A stretch of 64,000 nt of DNA from Psittacicella melopsittaci (lineage in GTDB: Bacteria; Pseudomonadota; Gammaproteobacteria; Enterobacterales; Psittacicellaceae). The translations under genes and the position numbers were made by a program. Below the pieces are notes generated by a model. It worked only from the letters and a program-made list of their open reading frames with translations, was not told the DNA's origin and ran no database searches. Shown here one piece after another: positions 15,586 through 24,485 of this stretch (its first letter is position 1; each line of letters opens with the position of its first letter). The stretch spans positions 17,074 through 81,073 of the forward strand of contig NZ_NRJH01000045.1 of the NCBI RefSeq assembly GCF_003585925.1, in the 5' to 3' direction.

Positions 15586-17835
15586 ATGACACATCATTTT
15601 TTCATTAGCTGTCAAATCGGTTTTGAAGAGATGGTTAAAAACGAGTTGTTACATCTGCTTGTAGCCTCGAGCCAATTAAATAATCCTCAAGAAGACCCTA
15701 TTCCGCAAAAATGGGATTTTAGTAGTGCCGATGAACTTGCTTTGCTAAGTGAAAAGCACCAAATTAAAATTAAAGTAGGGGGAGTTAGTGCACATTTAGA
15801 GCTCTACCAAGCTTACCAATTTATTCTTTGGTCTCGTATAGCTGCACGTACTCTATTAGTTCTAAACACTACCTATGTCGAAAACGACTTAGATTTATAT
15901 AATGCAGTTTATGCCCATAATTGGTTAGATACTCTTCTACCAGGCTTTGATTTTAAAGTAAATTTTAATGGCTCTAATGAGTTCTTAAAAAATACTAAAT
16001 ACTCATCTTTACGGGTTAAGGATGCTCTAGTTGATTATTTCCAAAATAAAAACCTCCCGCGTCCTGATGTAAATACCGAAGAACCAGATGTTCTCCTTGA
16101 TTGTCGTTTGCACAATAATCAACTGCAAATTGCCTTAGATCTAACCGGAAGCATGAATAAGCGTTACCGCAGTCGAGCAGGTTTTGCACCTATGCGTGAA
16201 ACTCTAGCTGCTAACCTTATTTTACGTTCGGGTTGGGATAAACAAAGTCCAGTATATAACCCTATGTGTGGTTCTGGGGTGTTAGCTATCGAAGCGGCTT
16301 TAATTGCTTTAAATATAGCACCAGGTCTTCATTGTCAACATCATTTAGACTACTGGAAAGAGCATGACGTGCAAACTTGGCTTAAAGTAAGTCAACAAGC
16401 CAAAAACTCACAAATTACTCCTGCTCCTGACTTTAAAGTATACGCTTCAGATAGTGATCGCCCAGTACTTATTGTGGCACAAATGAACGCTCAAAGCGTA
16501 GGCGTTGAGCAATATATCGAGTTTAGTCAAACTGAAATAAAAGACCTGCAAAGAGCCGAAAATAGCTCTACAGGTTTAGTTATTGTAAACCCACCTTATG
16601 GGGTGCGTTTGGCAAATGAACGTGCTCTTTATAACACTTATTTTACCCTTGGAGCTGCCTTAAAATCTCTGTTCCCAGGTTGGATTTGTGGGGTAATTTC
16701 TTCTTCAACCAAACTTTTAGACGTAATAGGTCTAAGTGCAAATCGCAAATGGCAAATTAAAAACTCAAATCTTGATTGTCAGTATCGCGTTTATTCAATT
16801 CGTGCTAATACTGAACAAGATCTCGGACAAGTAAGCCTAGACGAGCAAGCTCAAGCTTTATATAACCGCTTGCCAAAAAATGCTGCTCGCATTAAAAGCT
16901 ATTTAACGCGTAATCAAGTGCAAAACTTCCGTCTTTATGATGCCGATATCCCTGAGTATAATGTTGCCGTTGACGTTTATACCAATACTGAAAATGAACA
17001 AAAATACTATGTTGTGCAAGAGTATGCCGCAAGTAAAAAAATTCCGCTCCATAAATCGGTAAAACGCAGTATGCAAGCTCTGGCGATGGTACAAAAATAT
17101 GCCCAAGATCAAGTTAAAGGAGCATATGAACCTTTAGTGATTGATAAGCTCAGAGAAAGACAAAAAGGTGAAGCACAATATAACCGCATTACCCATGAAG
17201 GTCTGGAGTTCTATATTGACGAATATGGTTGTAAATTTAAAGTAAACCTCACTGACTATATAGATACAGGTATTTTCCTTGATAACCGTGAGTTACGTTA
17301 CTTCCTTCGCAGTTTAGTTAAAGCAAAACAAACACGCTTTTTAAATTTATTTAGTTATACTTCTACAGCTACAGTGCATGTAGTTAAAGCTCAGGCTGCT
17401 TTTACTAAATCGGTTGATATGAGTAATAACTACTGTAATTGGTCTGCTCATAACTTTAGAATTAATAACGTTAATCCTCAAACTAATAAAATAGTGCAAG
17501 CAGATGTTTTAGCTTGGTTAGATGCAGCCCAAACTAATGAAGAACGTGAAGCTTATGATTTAATTTTCTGCGATCCACCTACGTTTTCTAATAGTAAACG
17601 TATGGAAGGTACTTTTGATGTGCAAAGAGATCATATTGACTTAATTGGAAAAATTGCTAACTTGCTGAAATCTCAAGGTCAATTGGTTTTCTGTAATAAT
17701 AAGCGTGGCTTTAAACTTGATACGCAAGCTTTAGCTGACTTAGGCTTACAGGCACAAGATATAACGCAAAAAACTATGCCTAAAGACTTTGAGGGTAGTA
17801 AAATCCACCAAGCTTGGTTAATTCGCAAAATCTAA
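15586..17835 (+). CDS. rlmKL: Bifunctional 23S rRNA G2445/G2069 methyltransferase RlmKL
   Basis: A fusion of two SAM methyltransferases acting on helix 74 of 23S rRNA. 749 aa (E. coli 702). The order is a THUMP-type RNA-binding N-terminus; the RlmL domain with 'NPMCGSGVLAIEAALIA' and the 'VNPPYG' catalytic motif (about residues 220-345); then the RlmK domain with 'FLNLFSYTSTATVHVVKAQA' and 'CDPPTFSNSKRM' (about 550-680). The fused form is typical of gammaproteobacteria. It is followed after 8 bp by ribE. Confidence 0.95.
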   Translation: MTHHFFISCQIGFEEMVKNELLHLLVASSQLNNPQEDPIPQKWDFSSADELALLSEKHQIKIKVGGVSAHLELYQAYQFILWSRIAARTLLVLNTTYVENDLDLYNAVYAHNWLDTLLPGFDFKVNFNGSNEFLKNTKYSSLRVKDALVDYFQNKNLPRPDVNTEEPDVLLDCRLHNNQLQIALDLTGSMNKRYRSRAGFAPMRETLAANLILRSGWDKQSPVYNPMCGSGVLAIEAALIALNIAPGLHCQHHLDYWKEHDVQTWLKVSQQAKNSQITPAPDFKVYASDSDRPVLIVAQMNAQSVGVEQYIEFSQTEIKDLQRAENSSTGLVIVNPPYGVRLANERALYNTYFTLGAALKSLFPGWICGVISSSTKLLDVIGLSANRKWQIKNSNLDCQYRVYSIRANTEQDLGQVSLDEQAQALYNRLPKNAARIKSYLTRNQVQNFRLYDADIPEYNVAVDVYTNTENEQKYYVVQEYAASKKIPLHKSVKRSMQALAMVQKYAQDQVKGAYEPLVIDKLRERQKGEAQYNRITHEGLEFYIDEYGCKFKVNLTDYIDTGIFLDNRELRYFLRSLVKAKQTRFLNLFSYTSTATVHVVKAQAAFTKSVDMSNNYCNWSAHNFRINNVNPQTNKIVQADVLAWLDAAQTNEEREAYDLIFCDPPTFSNSKRMEGTFDVQRDHIDLIGKIANLLKSQGQLVFCNNKRGFKLDTQALADLGLQAQDITQKTMPKDFEGSKIHQAWLIRKI

Positions 17836-17843
17836 GGAGACTT

Positions 17844-18539
17844 ATGTTTACCGGAATTGTACAACAAGTAGGGCAAATTTACTCTCTTGTTGATAAACCT
17901 AATGCTCGCTCTTATACCGTTAAACTTCCTCTTAGCTACTGCCAAGGAATAAATATTGGTGACTCAGTAGCTAATAATGGTTGTTGCCTAACGGTAGTAA
18001 AATATGAGTATTACCACCAAGGTAAGTTAATTAGCGAACAAGAATTAGAAAACCTTGAGCAAAAATACTTTACTCTGGAGCAAAATACTTATGCTCTTTT
18101 AAGTTTTGATTTAATTAGTACCACTTTAGAGCTTACTAATCTAGGTCAACTTAAAGTAGGTGATAGTTTAAATATTGAACGTAGTTTTAAACTCGGAGCT
18201 GAAGTAGGTGGGCATATAATGTCAGGTCATATTGACCAAAAAATTCAAGTGGTTAAGCTCTATCAAGAAGATAATATTTACCAACTTGAATTTGCCCTCC
18301 CTGACGAATTTAAGCCGTTTGTTTTTAATAAAGGCTTTGTTGGCATCGATGGTATGAGTCTAACCGTAAGCTCGCTAACCGAACGCGGCTTTACGGTTAA
18401 CTTAATCCCAGAGACTCTCGAAAAAACTACGATTAAGAAACGTCAAGTAGGTGATTACGTTAATTTTGAAATTGAAAACAATACTAAAGTTATTGTTAAT
18501 ACCGTTAACGCCTATTTAGAAAAACTTAAATTAAAATAG
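17844..18539 (+). CDS. ribE: Riboflavin synthase alpha chain
   Basis: Dismutates two 6,7-dimethyl-8-ribityllumazine molecules into riboflavin (named ribC in E. coli). The 231-aa product has two lumazine-binding repeats: 'MFTGIVQQVG' with 'GDSVANNGCCLTVV', and 'GHIMSGHIDQ' with 'VGIDGMSLTV'. The first repeat carries an extra charged stretch of about 20 residues after the cysteine motif. I chose the ATG at 17844 because an AAGGAG ends five bases before it, overlapping the rlmKL stop. Probably co-transcribed with rlmKL. Confidence 0.94.
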   Translation: MFTGIVQQVGQIYSLVDKPNARSYTVKLPLSYCQGINIGDSVANNGCCLTVVKYEYYHQGKLISEQELENLEQKYFTLEQNTYALLSFDLISTTLELTNLGQLKVGDSLNIERSFKLGAEVGGHIMSGHIDQKIQVVKLYQEDNIYQLEFALPDEFKPFVFNKGFVGIDGMSLTVSSLTERGFTVNLIPETLEKTTIKKRQVGDYVNFEIENNTKVIVNTVNAYLEKLKLK

Positions 18540-18540
18540 A

Positions 18541-18572
18541 AAAAAAACCGAGGACAAACCTCGGTTTTTTTT
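18541..18572. terminator. Bidirectional terminator between ribE and dgt
   Basis: AACCGAGG pairs with CCTCGGTT, loop ACAAA, flanked by A7 and T8 tracts; it serves the two convergent genes. Confidence 0.85.
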
Positions 18573-19947
18573 AAATGTATTTGGCGTAAAAATCACTTAA
18601 TTCAAAATTAGTCATGGTGGCAAGAAAATCACAAATAAAGCGATTGCGTTGCTTTTGGCTCTCCAAAGCAAAATATTGTAAGCTTTTCTTTCTCCCTAAA
18701 ATATAAGGATTACTTTGAATATTAGTAAAACATTTAGCCAGCATATTTTTTCCGCGATTATTCACCCCACGTATATCTTGCGATAAAATCGGAATATTAT
18801 ATTCTAACTCTTTTAAAAACTTACACACTTTACTTATTTTTTCAGGTAAGTAAGCTTCTAAATCTAGTAAAGGTTCGCTAAAAATATTCTTTTTCCGTAC
18901 CATTACATGCGAAGTTAAAATATCAATTAGCGTAGAGTAAATTTGGCGACGCACTATTATATCTTTACTAAATAGACGATCAACATAATCTTCTGGGATA
19001 TATTTTTTCTCTACTAATTCAGCAAAAATCTCTCTTACTTGTGGATCATGATAGTTGGCAAAAAACTCTTCCCAATCTTCGCGTTCTACCTCCAAAATAT
19101 TAACGGCATCTTCAAGATCATGTACCGAATAGGCTATATCGTCAGCAAGTTCCATAATCGAACAATCAAAGCTCTTATGCAGTGTAACAGGACGATTATC
19201 TTTAATTACATATTCTTGAAAGCGTTGACTATCAGCTTCACTTAAAGGGGCTAAAACCCAGTTAAAAACATCTTGATCGTCTTTGTAAATTCCTTTGATA
19301 ATTTTTATATTGTCATTTTGCTTGAGTTGTTCGGGCGTTAGCTTTTCTGGAAACTCTTCAAAAACAAAAGGATATTTAATTACACCTAAAAGAGTACGAC
19401 GAGTTAAGTCTAATCCATACTCACGAGAATAGTTTGCCAAGCGCGTAAGCACTCTAAAAGTTTGAGCATTACCTTCAAAACCACCTGAGTAATACATTAG
19501 ACTACACAGAGCGTATTCGCCTGAGTGCCCAAAAGGAGCATGTCCTATATCATGCGTTAAACAAATTGACTCCATAAGAGCGTCAGGTGGTAAATAGGCT
19601 TGAATAAGTTTTCTTAACTCAAGATCTGCATTAAGATAGTCATTTTCTACTAATCTAGATTCAGCATCATAATATCGTCTAAATTCAGGATCATACTTAG
19701 CTTTAATAACTCTGAGTAAGCCATTTGAAATTTGGCTTACTTCTAAAGTATGCGTTAAACGCGTATGGGTTTTATCTGAATCTTCAATATTAAAAAGTTG
19801 CGTTTTATGTTGTAAACTCCGGAAGCTACTATTATGAATTATGCGAGCACGGTCTCTTTCATACGGGGTACGCATGTAAAAACTACCGTCATCTTCATAG
19901 TATTTTTTCCCTGAGTATCTTTCATGCCATACTTTGTTATTGATCAT
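18571..19947 (-). CDS. dgt: dGTPase-family HD-domain nucleotide triphosphohydrolase
   Basis: Hydrolyses dGTP (or other dNTPs) to the deoxynucleoside and triphosphate, affecting dNTP pools and in some hosts phage resistance. 458 aa. The metal site is visible as 'HTRLTHTLEVSQI' (first His), 'CLTHDIGHAPFGHSGE' (the HD pair) and a downstream aspartate in 'ELADDIAYSVHDLED'. The N-terminal 'RTPYERDRARIIHNSSFRSLQHKTQ' is typical of the bacterial dGTPase-like family. The exact dNTP preference cannot be read from sequence. It stands alone between two terminators. Confidence 0.88.
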   Translation of the reverse strand: MINNKVWHERYSGKKYYEDDGSFYMRTPYERDRARIIHNSSFRSLQHKTQLFNIEDSDKTHTRLTHTLEVSQISNGLLRVIKAKYDPEFRRYYDAESRLVENDYLNADLELRKLIQAYLPPDALMESICLTHDIGHAPFGHSGEYALCSLMYYSGGFEGNAQTFRVLTRLANYSREYGLDLTRRTLLGVIKYPFVFEEFPEKLTPEQLKQNDNIKIIKGIYKDDQDVFNWVLAPLSEADSQRFQEYVIKDNRPVTLHKSFDCSIMELADDIAYSVHDLEDAVNILEVEREDWEEFFANYHDPQVREIFAELVEKKYIPEDYVDRLFSKDIIVRRQIYSTLIDILTSHVMVRKKNIFSEPLLDLEAYLPEKISKVCKFLKELEYNIPILSQDIRGVNNRGKNMLAKCFTNIQSNPYILGRKKSLQYFALESQKQRNRFICDFLATMTNFELSDFYAKYI

Positions 19948-19966
19948 AATTTTTAGCTAAAATAAA

Positions 19967-19995
19967 AGGCTTACTATTGTAACAATAGTAAGCCT
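19967..19995 (-). terminator. Terminator of degS
   Basis: AGGCTTACTATTGT pairs with its complement. On the minus strand it is followed by TTTATTTT. Confidence 0.75.
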
Positions 19996-20001
19996 AAACT
20001 G

Positions 20002-21129
20002 TTAATTTGTACTACCTGAAATAGAACTTAAAGGTATCTCAAATTGTAAACTTGTGCCTTGACGGTTCACTTTTAAAATTACTGTTGAACCTAAAGGTAA
20101 GCTACTAATACGATTGAAAAAGTCGTTAACTTGATTAATAAAAGTTCCATTTAAACTAACTACTCGGTCTCCTAGACGCACTCCCGCTTTGTAAGCTGGA
20201 CCATCTGGATCTATGTAACTAATTACTAAGTAGTTGTTATTATTAACATCGGTCATTAAGGTCGTTTGAGCCCCTATATAAGGGTGTTCAGCATAACCTT
20301 TTTGAATAATTTGATTCATTATTAGTAAAGCTTCACTCGTAGGTACCGCAAATCCTAAACCAGAAACTTGTTGACCATAAGCTTGGTTTACAATTAGGGT
20401 ATTAATCCCAATGAGATTTCCCTTTGAGTCTATTAAAGCTCCACCAGAGTTACCTACATTTAAGGCAACGTCAGTTTGAATAAGATCTTGGTAACCTACT
20501 TTATCTACGGTAGCTCGTCCTAAGCCCGAAACTATCCCCATAGTTGCAGATTGACCTAAATTTAATGGATTTCCTAAAGCTACAACAACTTCACCAACTC
20601 TTACGCCTGTAGTACGAATAGTTTTAATTGGCGATAAGGTTGCATAGTTTGTAGTCACAATTTTAAGAACGGCTAGATCTGTGAGAGTATCTCTACCTAC
20701 AAGTCTTGCTCTATATACGGTTCCATCAACAAGGGTAATGGCAAAATCAGTGGCATCAGCAACAACATGGTTGTTTGTTAAAACGTAACCATCTTGTGTC
20801 ATTATTACTCCCGAACCGTAAATATTTACTACATCATTACGGTTCTGTAATTGTGCATACACATTCACTACTGAAGGAGAAACTTTGGCTACTGCTGCAC
20901 TAAATGAGATTGCATTAACGTCAAGATTATCGCCATCAGATAAAGCTGTTGTTACTTTATCCATTTTAGGCTCTTGGTATATAGGTAAGTTGACTATTTG
21001 TCTTGGTACTTTAGCAAGCTCTGCGTCTTGGTTTTTTACCATTTTGTAGACATATACCACACAGAAGGCACTAGCTATTCCTAAAGCTAAGAAAATTAAA
21101 AAAGAAATCGCTGTCTTGAGTGCATGCAT
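20002..21129 (-). CDS. degS: Membrane-anchored periplasmic serine protease DegS
   Basis: A trypsin-like protease with one PDZ domain. In E. coli DegS cleaves the anti-sigma factor RseA when unfolded porins bind the PDZ, activating sigma E. The 375-aa product has one N-terminal membrane anchor (residues about 5-30), a linker, the protease domain with His in 'TNNHVV', Asp in 'TDLAVLK' and Ser in 'NVGNSGGALI', then a single PDZ ('GVRLGDRVVSLNG'). One PDZ plus a membrane anchor argues for DegS rather than DegP/DegQ. No rseA or rpoE is in the window. Confidence 0.9.
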   Translation of the reverse strand: MHALKTAISFLIFLALGIASAFCVVYVYKMVKNQDAELAKVPRQIVNLPIYQEPKMDKVTTALSDGDNLDVNAISFSAAVAKVSPSVVNVYAQLQNRNDVVNIYGSGVIMTQDGYVLTNNHVVADATDFAITLVDGTVYRARLVGRDTLTDLAVLKIVTTNYATLSPIKTIRTTGVRVGEVVVALGNPLNLGQSATMGIVSGLGRATVDKVGYQDLIQTDVALNVGNSGGALIDSKGNLIGINTLIVNQAYGQQVSGLGFAVPTSEALLIMNQIIQKGYAEHPYIGAQTTLMTDVNNNNYLVISYIDPDGPAYKAGVRLGDRVVSLNGTFINQVNDFFNRISSLPLGSTVILKVNRQGTSLQFEIPLSSISGSTN

Positions 21130-21315
21130 AATTCAATAGAAGTAAAACTACTTTACTTTATTTGCTGTGTTATCTTAAATATTAATCATTAAATTTTGAA
21201 CATATATTAGCTTATTATACTATACTTTGGACAAAATTTAAGCATAAACGATTAAATTTATTCTTAACTAACGTTAAGGGACAAATTAATGCTTGATTTT
21301 TAAATATTTAGTTAC

Positions 21316-22854
21316 TTATTCTTTATATGCAGCAAACTTTTTCGGATAACCTTTATTTTTCTTATCTCTTGCTCTTACTTTAACCTTAGGTTTTTGTTCT
21401 TTTTTCTTTTTCTGGTTATCTTTTTGTTTTACCTTTCTTTCCCCTTTTAAGGCATCAGGACTAACTGAGGTAGTAGGTTCAAGACCTGGAAAAACTTTTG
21501 CAGGAATAACCACTTTCATAAAGCGCATAGCTTTACCTAAAAGCTTATAATCATGAGCTTGTACTAAACTAATCGCTAAACCTTTTTTGCCAAAACGTCC
21601 TGTACGTCCTACACGGTGCATAAAGGTTGCTCCGTCATATGGCAGATCATAGTTAAATACAGCTTTTACATCTTCAATATCTATACCGCGAGCCAGAAGA
21701 TCGGTAGTCACTAGTACATTGATTTTTCCTGCTTTAAATAAACCTAAAGCTCTTTCTCTTTCTTCTTTAGTCATTTCCCCAGAAATACCTGTAGCTCTTA
21801 AGCCCATTCTCTGGTTCATTATATATTTAGCTAAAGGTTGTACTGTATCTACTTTACGCACAAATACTATCGTACGTGTTAAAGCTAAGTCCTTTAATAA
21901 ATTTACTAAGAGTTCTTTTTTGTGCTCGATATTATCAGCATGATAATAGTATTGCGTTAAGGTATTTTTCTCTGCACGTGAATGCGAACCGCGAATGGTT
22001 ACCGGATTATTTAAGGCAATACTACTAAATAAATCTACTACTCTTTGCTCTAAAGTTGCACTAACTAATACAGTGTTTTCGCGTTTAGGTAAATGCTGAA
22101 CAATTTTGTTAATATCTTCACCAGCACCCATTTCTAATAAACGGTCTGCTTCATCGAGAATTAATAAAGATACGCCAGTAAGATCTATATCGCCGTTAGT
22201 TTCAAGTTGTTTTACTAAACGTCCTGGAGTTGTTATTACCAGTTGATGTTGCGAAAAAATAGTAAAAGCTTGCTCGCGATCTTGCTTGCCACTGGTATTA
22301 TTAATATCGCCAATAAACGAAGCTACTTTATAGTAAGTATTAGCTAATAATTCCTGAGCTAAAGCATGAATTTGGCTTACTAAATCACGTGTTGGAGCAA
22401 CAATTAAAACATGACAATGTTGTTGCACACCTGGTGGCAGGGTAAATAAACGTTCAATTGCAGGAATTAAATAAGATAAGGTTTTACCTGTACCTGTTTC
22501 AGCTGAAATTAGCACATCATGCCCTTCGGCAATCACAGGAATTGCCTTAGCTTGAATATCTGTAGCACGATTGTAACCATGCTGTTGTAAATTTGCCAGA
22601 AGCTTAACAGGGAGAAAGTAATTATTAAAATCTCTATCCACTTCCCCTTGCGCCATGCGTTGCGCTTTTTCTTGGGCTTTTTGTGCTTTTTTCTCCGCAA
22701 CTAATTCTAACAGCTTTTTATCTAGCTTAGGTTGCTTGAATTTTTTCTTTTTTTCAACCTTAACTTCGGGCTCATTAGCTGGGGCTTCTACTTCTTGATT
22801 TAGCTTATCTAAAAGTAAAGCTATACTGTCTACTTTATTTTCACTATTTGACAT
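21316..22854 (-). CDS. srmB: DEAD-box RNA helicase, SrmB-like
   Basis: An ATP-dependent RNA helicase; SrmB acts in early 50S assembly. The 512-aa product has Walker A 'AETGTGKT', 'APTRDLV', 'TPGR', 'LDEADRLLEMG', 'VSATLE', 'RGIDI' and 'HRVGRTGRFG'. The region after the core ('ISLVQAHDYKLLGKAMRFM') and a lysine-rich tail resemble SrmB more than RhlE, RhlB or CsdA. The N-terminus has an extra charged, lysine-rich extension of about 75 residues before the Q motif. Confidence 0.85.
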   Translation of the reverse strand: MSNSENKVDSIALLLDKLNQEVEAPANEPEVKVEKKKKFKQPKLDKKLLELVAEKKAQKAQEKAQRMAQGEVDRDFNNYFLPVKLLANLQQHGYNRATDIQAKAIPVIAEGHDVLISAETGTGKTLSYLIPAIERLFTLPPGVQQHCHVLIVAPTRDLVSQIHALAQELLANTYYKVASFIGDINNTSGKQDREQAFTIFSQHQLVITTPGRLVKQLETNGDIDLTGVSLLILDEADRLLEMGAGEDINKIVQHLPKRENTVLVSATLEQRVVDLFSSIALNNPVTIRGSHSRAEKNTLTQYYYHADNIEHKKELLVNLLKDLALTRTIVFVRKVDTVQPLAKYIMNQRMGLRATGISGEMTKEERERALGLFKAGKINVLVTTDLLARGIDIEDVKAVFNYDLPYDGATFMHRVGRTGRFGKKGLAISLVQAHDYKLLGKAMRFMKVVIPAKVFPGLEPTTSVSPDALKGERKVKQKDNQKKKKEQKPKVKVRARDKKNKGYPKKFAAYKE

Positions 22855-22873
22855 AAACTTTTAAACTAAAGAA

Positions 22874-22900
22874 GAACCCACAACTCAAAATTGCGGGTTC
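22874..22900 (-). terminator. Terminator of ffh
   Basis: GAACCCRCAA pairs with TTGYGGGTTC (one G-U) around a 7-nt loop; read on the minus strand it is followed by a U-rich stretch. Confidence 0.6.
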
Positions 22901-22910
22901 CAAAACATTT

Positions 22911-24305
22911 TTAGAATGGCTTACGACCACGACCAAACATATTAGCAAGACCTGAAAGACCGCCACCACCCATAGCTTTTAATAACCCACTTAAAGCTCC
23001 AGATGAGAACATAGATTGTAATTTTTTCATTTGTTCAAACTGAGTTAAAAGTTGGTTAATTTCTTGTACAGGTTGTCCACAACCTTTAGCAATACGTAAT
23101 TTACGTGAGTGCTTAATGATTTTTGGATTACGTCTTTCTTCAGGCGTCATTGATTGAATAATTGCACGAGAAATTCTTGTTTTCTTCGCAATAGTTTCGT
23201 TATCAATTTTACCTGCTAATTGACTTTGTAAAGCCTTACCACCAGGAAGAGCAGAGAATAATGAATCAGAACCACCCATTTTTTCCATTAACGCAGTTTG
23301 CTCTAAGAAATCTTCTAAATCAAATTCTTTTTTGTTTTTTAAGATTTTATTAGTGCGTTTAAGTTGCTCTTCGCTAACTTCATTTTGTAACTTATCAATA
23401 TAAGTTAACATATCACCCATGTCAAGAATGCGGTTAGCAATACGATCTGGGTGGAAAGCTTCTAGGGCGTCAGTTTTTTCCCCAACCCCTAAGAATTTAA
23501 TTGGTTTACCAGTAATTTGACGAATAGATAGAGCCGCACCACCACGTACGTCACCATCTAATTTAGTTAGGATAACCCCTGTTAAAGGTAAAGCTTCATT
23601 AAAAGCTTTAGCTGTATTAGCAGCATCCTGACCTGTCATAGCATCTACGGTAAATAGAGTTTCAATTGGCTTAATCGCAGCGTGAATTGCTTTAATTTCA
23701 TCCATCATGGTTTGGTCAACGTGAAGACGACCAGCCGTATCGACAATTAAAACATCATAATAGCCACGTTTAGCTTGTTGTAGTGCATTAGTTGCAATTT
23801 CTACTGGATTTTGCCCTACTTCTGAAGGGAAGAAATCAACTTCAACACTTTGTGCTAGAGTTTCAAGTTGTTGAATAGCTGCTGGACGATAAACGTCGGC
23901 AGATACAACTAAAACTTTTTTCTTTTGCTGTTTTAAGAATTTTGCTAATTTAGCTACAGAGGTAGTTTTACCAGCCCCTTGTAGACCAGCCATTAAAACT
24001 ACAGCAGGTGGTTGCGTACGTAAATCTAGAGCTTCATTTTTTTCACCCATAGCTTTAATTAAGCTCTTATGGATAATATCAATAAAAGCTTGTTCTGGGT
24101 TTAAGCGTGGATTTACTTGCGTACCTATAGCTTCTGATTTTACTTGATCAAGAAAAGATCTTACTACTGGTAAAGCAACGTCAGCTTCAATTAAAGCACG
24201 TCTTACTTCAGATAAAGCGTCAGCAATATTATCTTCACTTAAAGTACTTTTACCAGTTAGGCTTTTAAATGCCTGCTGTAACCGGTTGGTTAAATTATCA
24301 AACAT
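22911..24305 (-). CDS. ffh: Signal recognition particle protein Ffh
   Basis: The SRP54 GTPase that binds 4.5S RNA and signal sequences of inner-membrane proteins. 464 aa (E. coli 453). It has the N-domain helices, then the G domain with 'GLQGAGKTTSVAKLA' (about residues 106-120), 'DTAGRLHVD' and 'TKLDGDVRGGAAL', and a methionine-rich M domain with the RNA-binding 'RISRAIIQSMTPEERRNPKII' region. The tail 'GRGRKPF' is normal. The 4.5S RNA gene was not found in the window. A TATAAT with an extended TG lies at 24391-24396 on the minus strand. Confidence 0.96.
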   Translation of the reverse strand: MFDNLTNRLQQAFKSLTGKSTLSEDNIADALSEVRRALIEADVALPVVRSFLDQVKSEAIGTQVNPRLNPEQAFIDIIHKSLIKAMGEKNEALDLRTQPPAVVLMAGLQGAGKTTSVAKLAKFLKQQKKKVLVVSADVYRPAAIQQLETLAQSVEVDFFPSEVGQNPVEIATNALQQAKRGYYDVLIVDTAGRLHVDQTMMDEIKAIHAAIKPIETLFTVDAMTGQDAANTAKAFNEALPLTGVILTKLDGDVRGGAALSIRQITGKPIKFLGVGEKTDALEAFHPDRIANRILDMGDMLTYIDKLQNEVSEEQLKRTNKILKNKKEFDLEDFLEQTALMEKMGGSDSLFSALPGGKALQSQLAGKIDNETIAKKTRISRAIIQSMTPEERRNPKIIKHSRKLRIAKGCGQPVQEINQLLTQFEQMKKLQSMFSSGALSGLLKAMGGGGLSGLANMFGRGRKPF

Positions 24306-24390
24306 TGTAATTCCTTATTCTTTTGAGTGAGTAGTTTGCGAGGTAGAGTAGCTCAGGACAATCTGCAAACTCAAAAATTTACACCTTAAA

Positions 24391-24399
24391 ATTATAACA
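24391..24399 (-). promoter_or_regulatory. Extended -10 promoter of ffh
   Basis: TGTTATAAT on the minus strand. It implies a leader of about 80 nt in which TTTTGAG/CTCAAAA (24370-24376 with 24321-24327) and TTTGC/GCAAA can nest. Confidence 0.4.
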
Positions 24400-24485
24400 T
24401 ACTCAGCAAGACAAACCTATAATAATTAGCAATATAAATGCTATAATAAAGAAGTTAAATATTAAAAGACATTTAAGGTTCTCTT

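Noticed and set aside
24330..24365. tRNA-like 'GGTAGAGTAGCTCAGG' upstream of ffh
   Set aside because: It resembles a D-arm, but no acceptor, anticodon or T stem can be built around it.
24306..24485. 4.5S (SRP) RNA gene next to ffh
   Set aside because: The conserved SRP RNA apical core is not found here or in the other gaps that I inspected.
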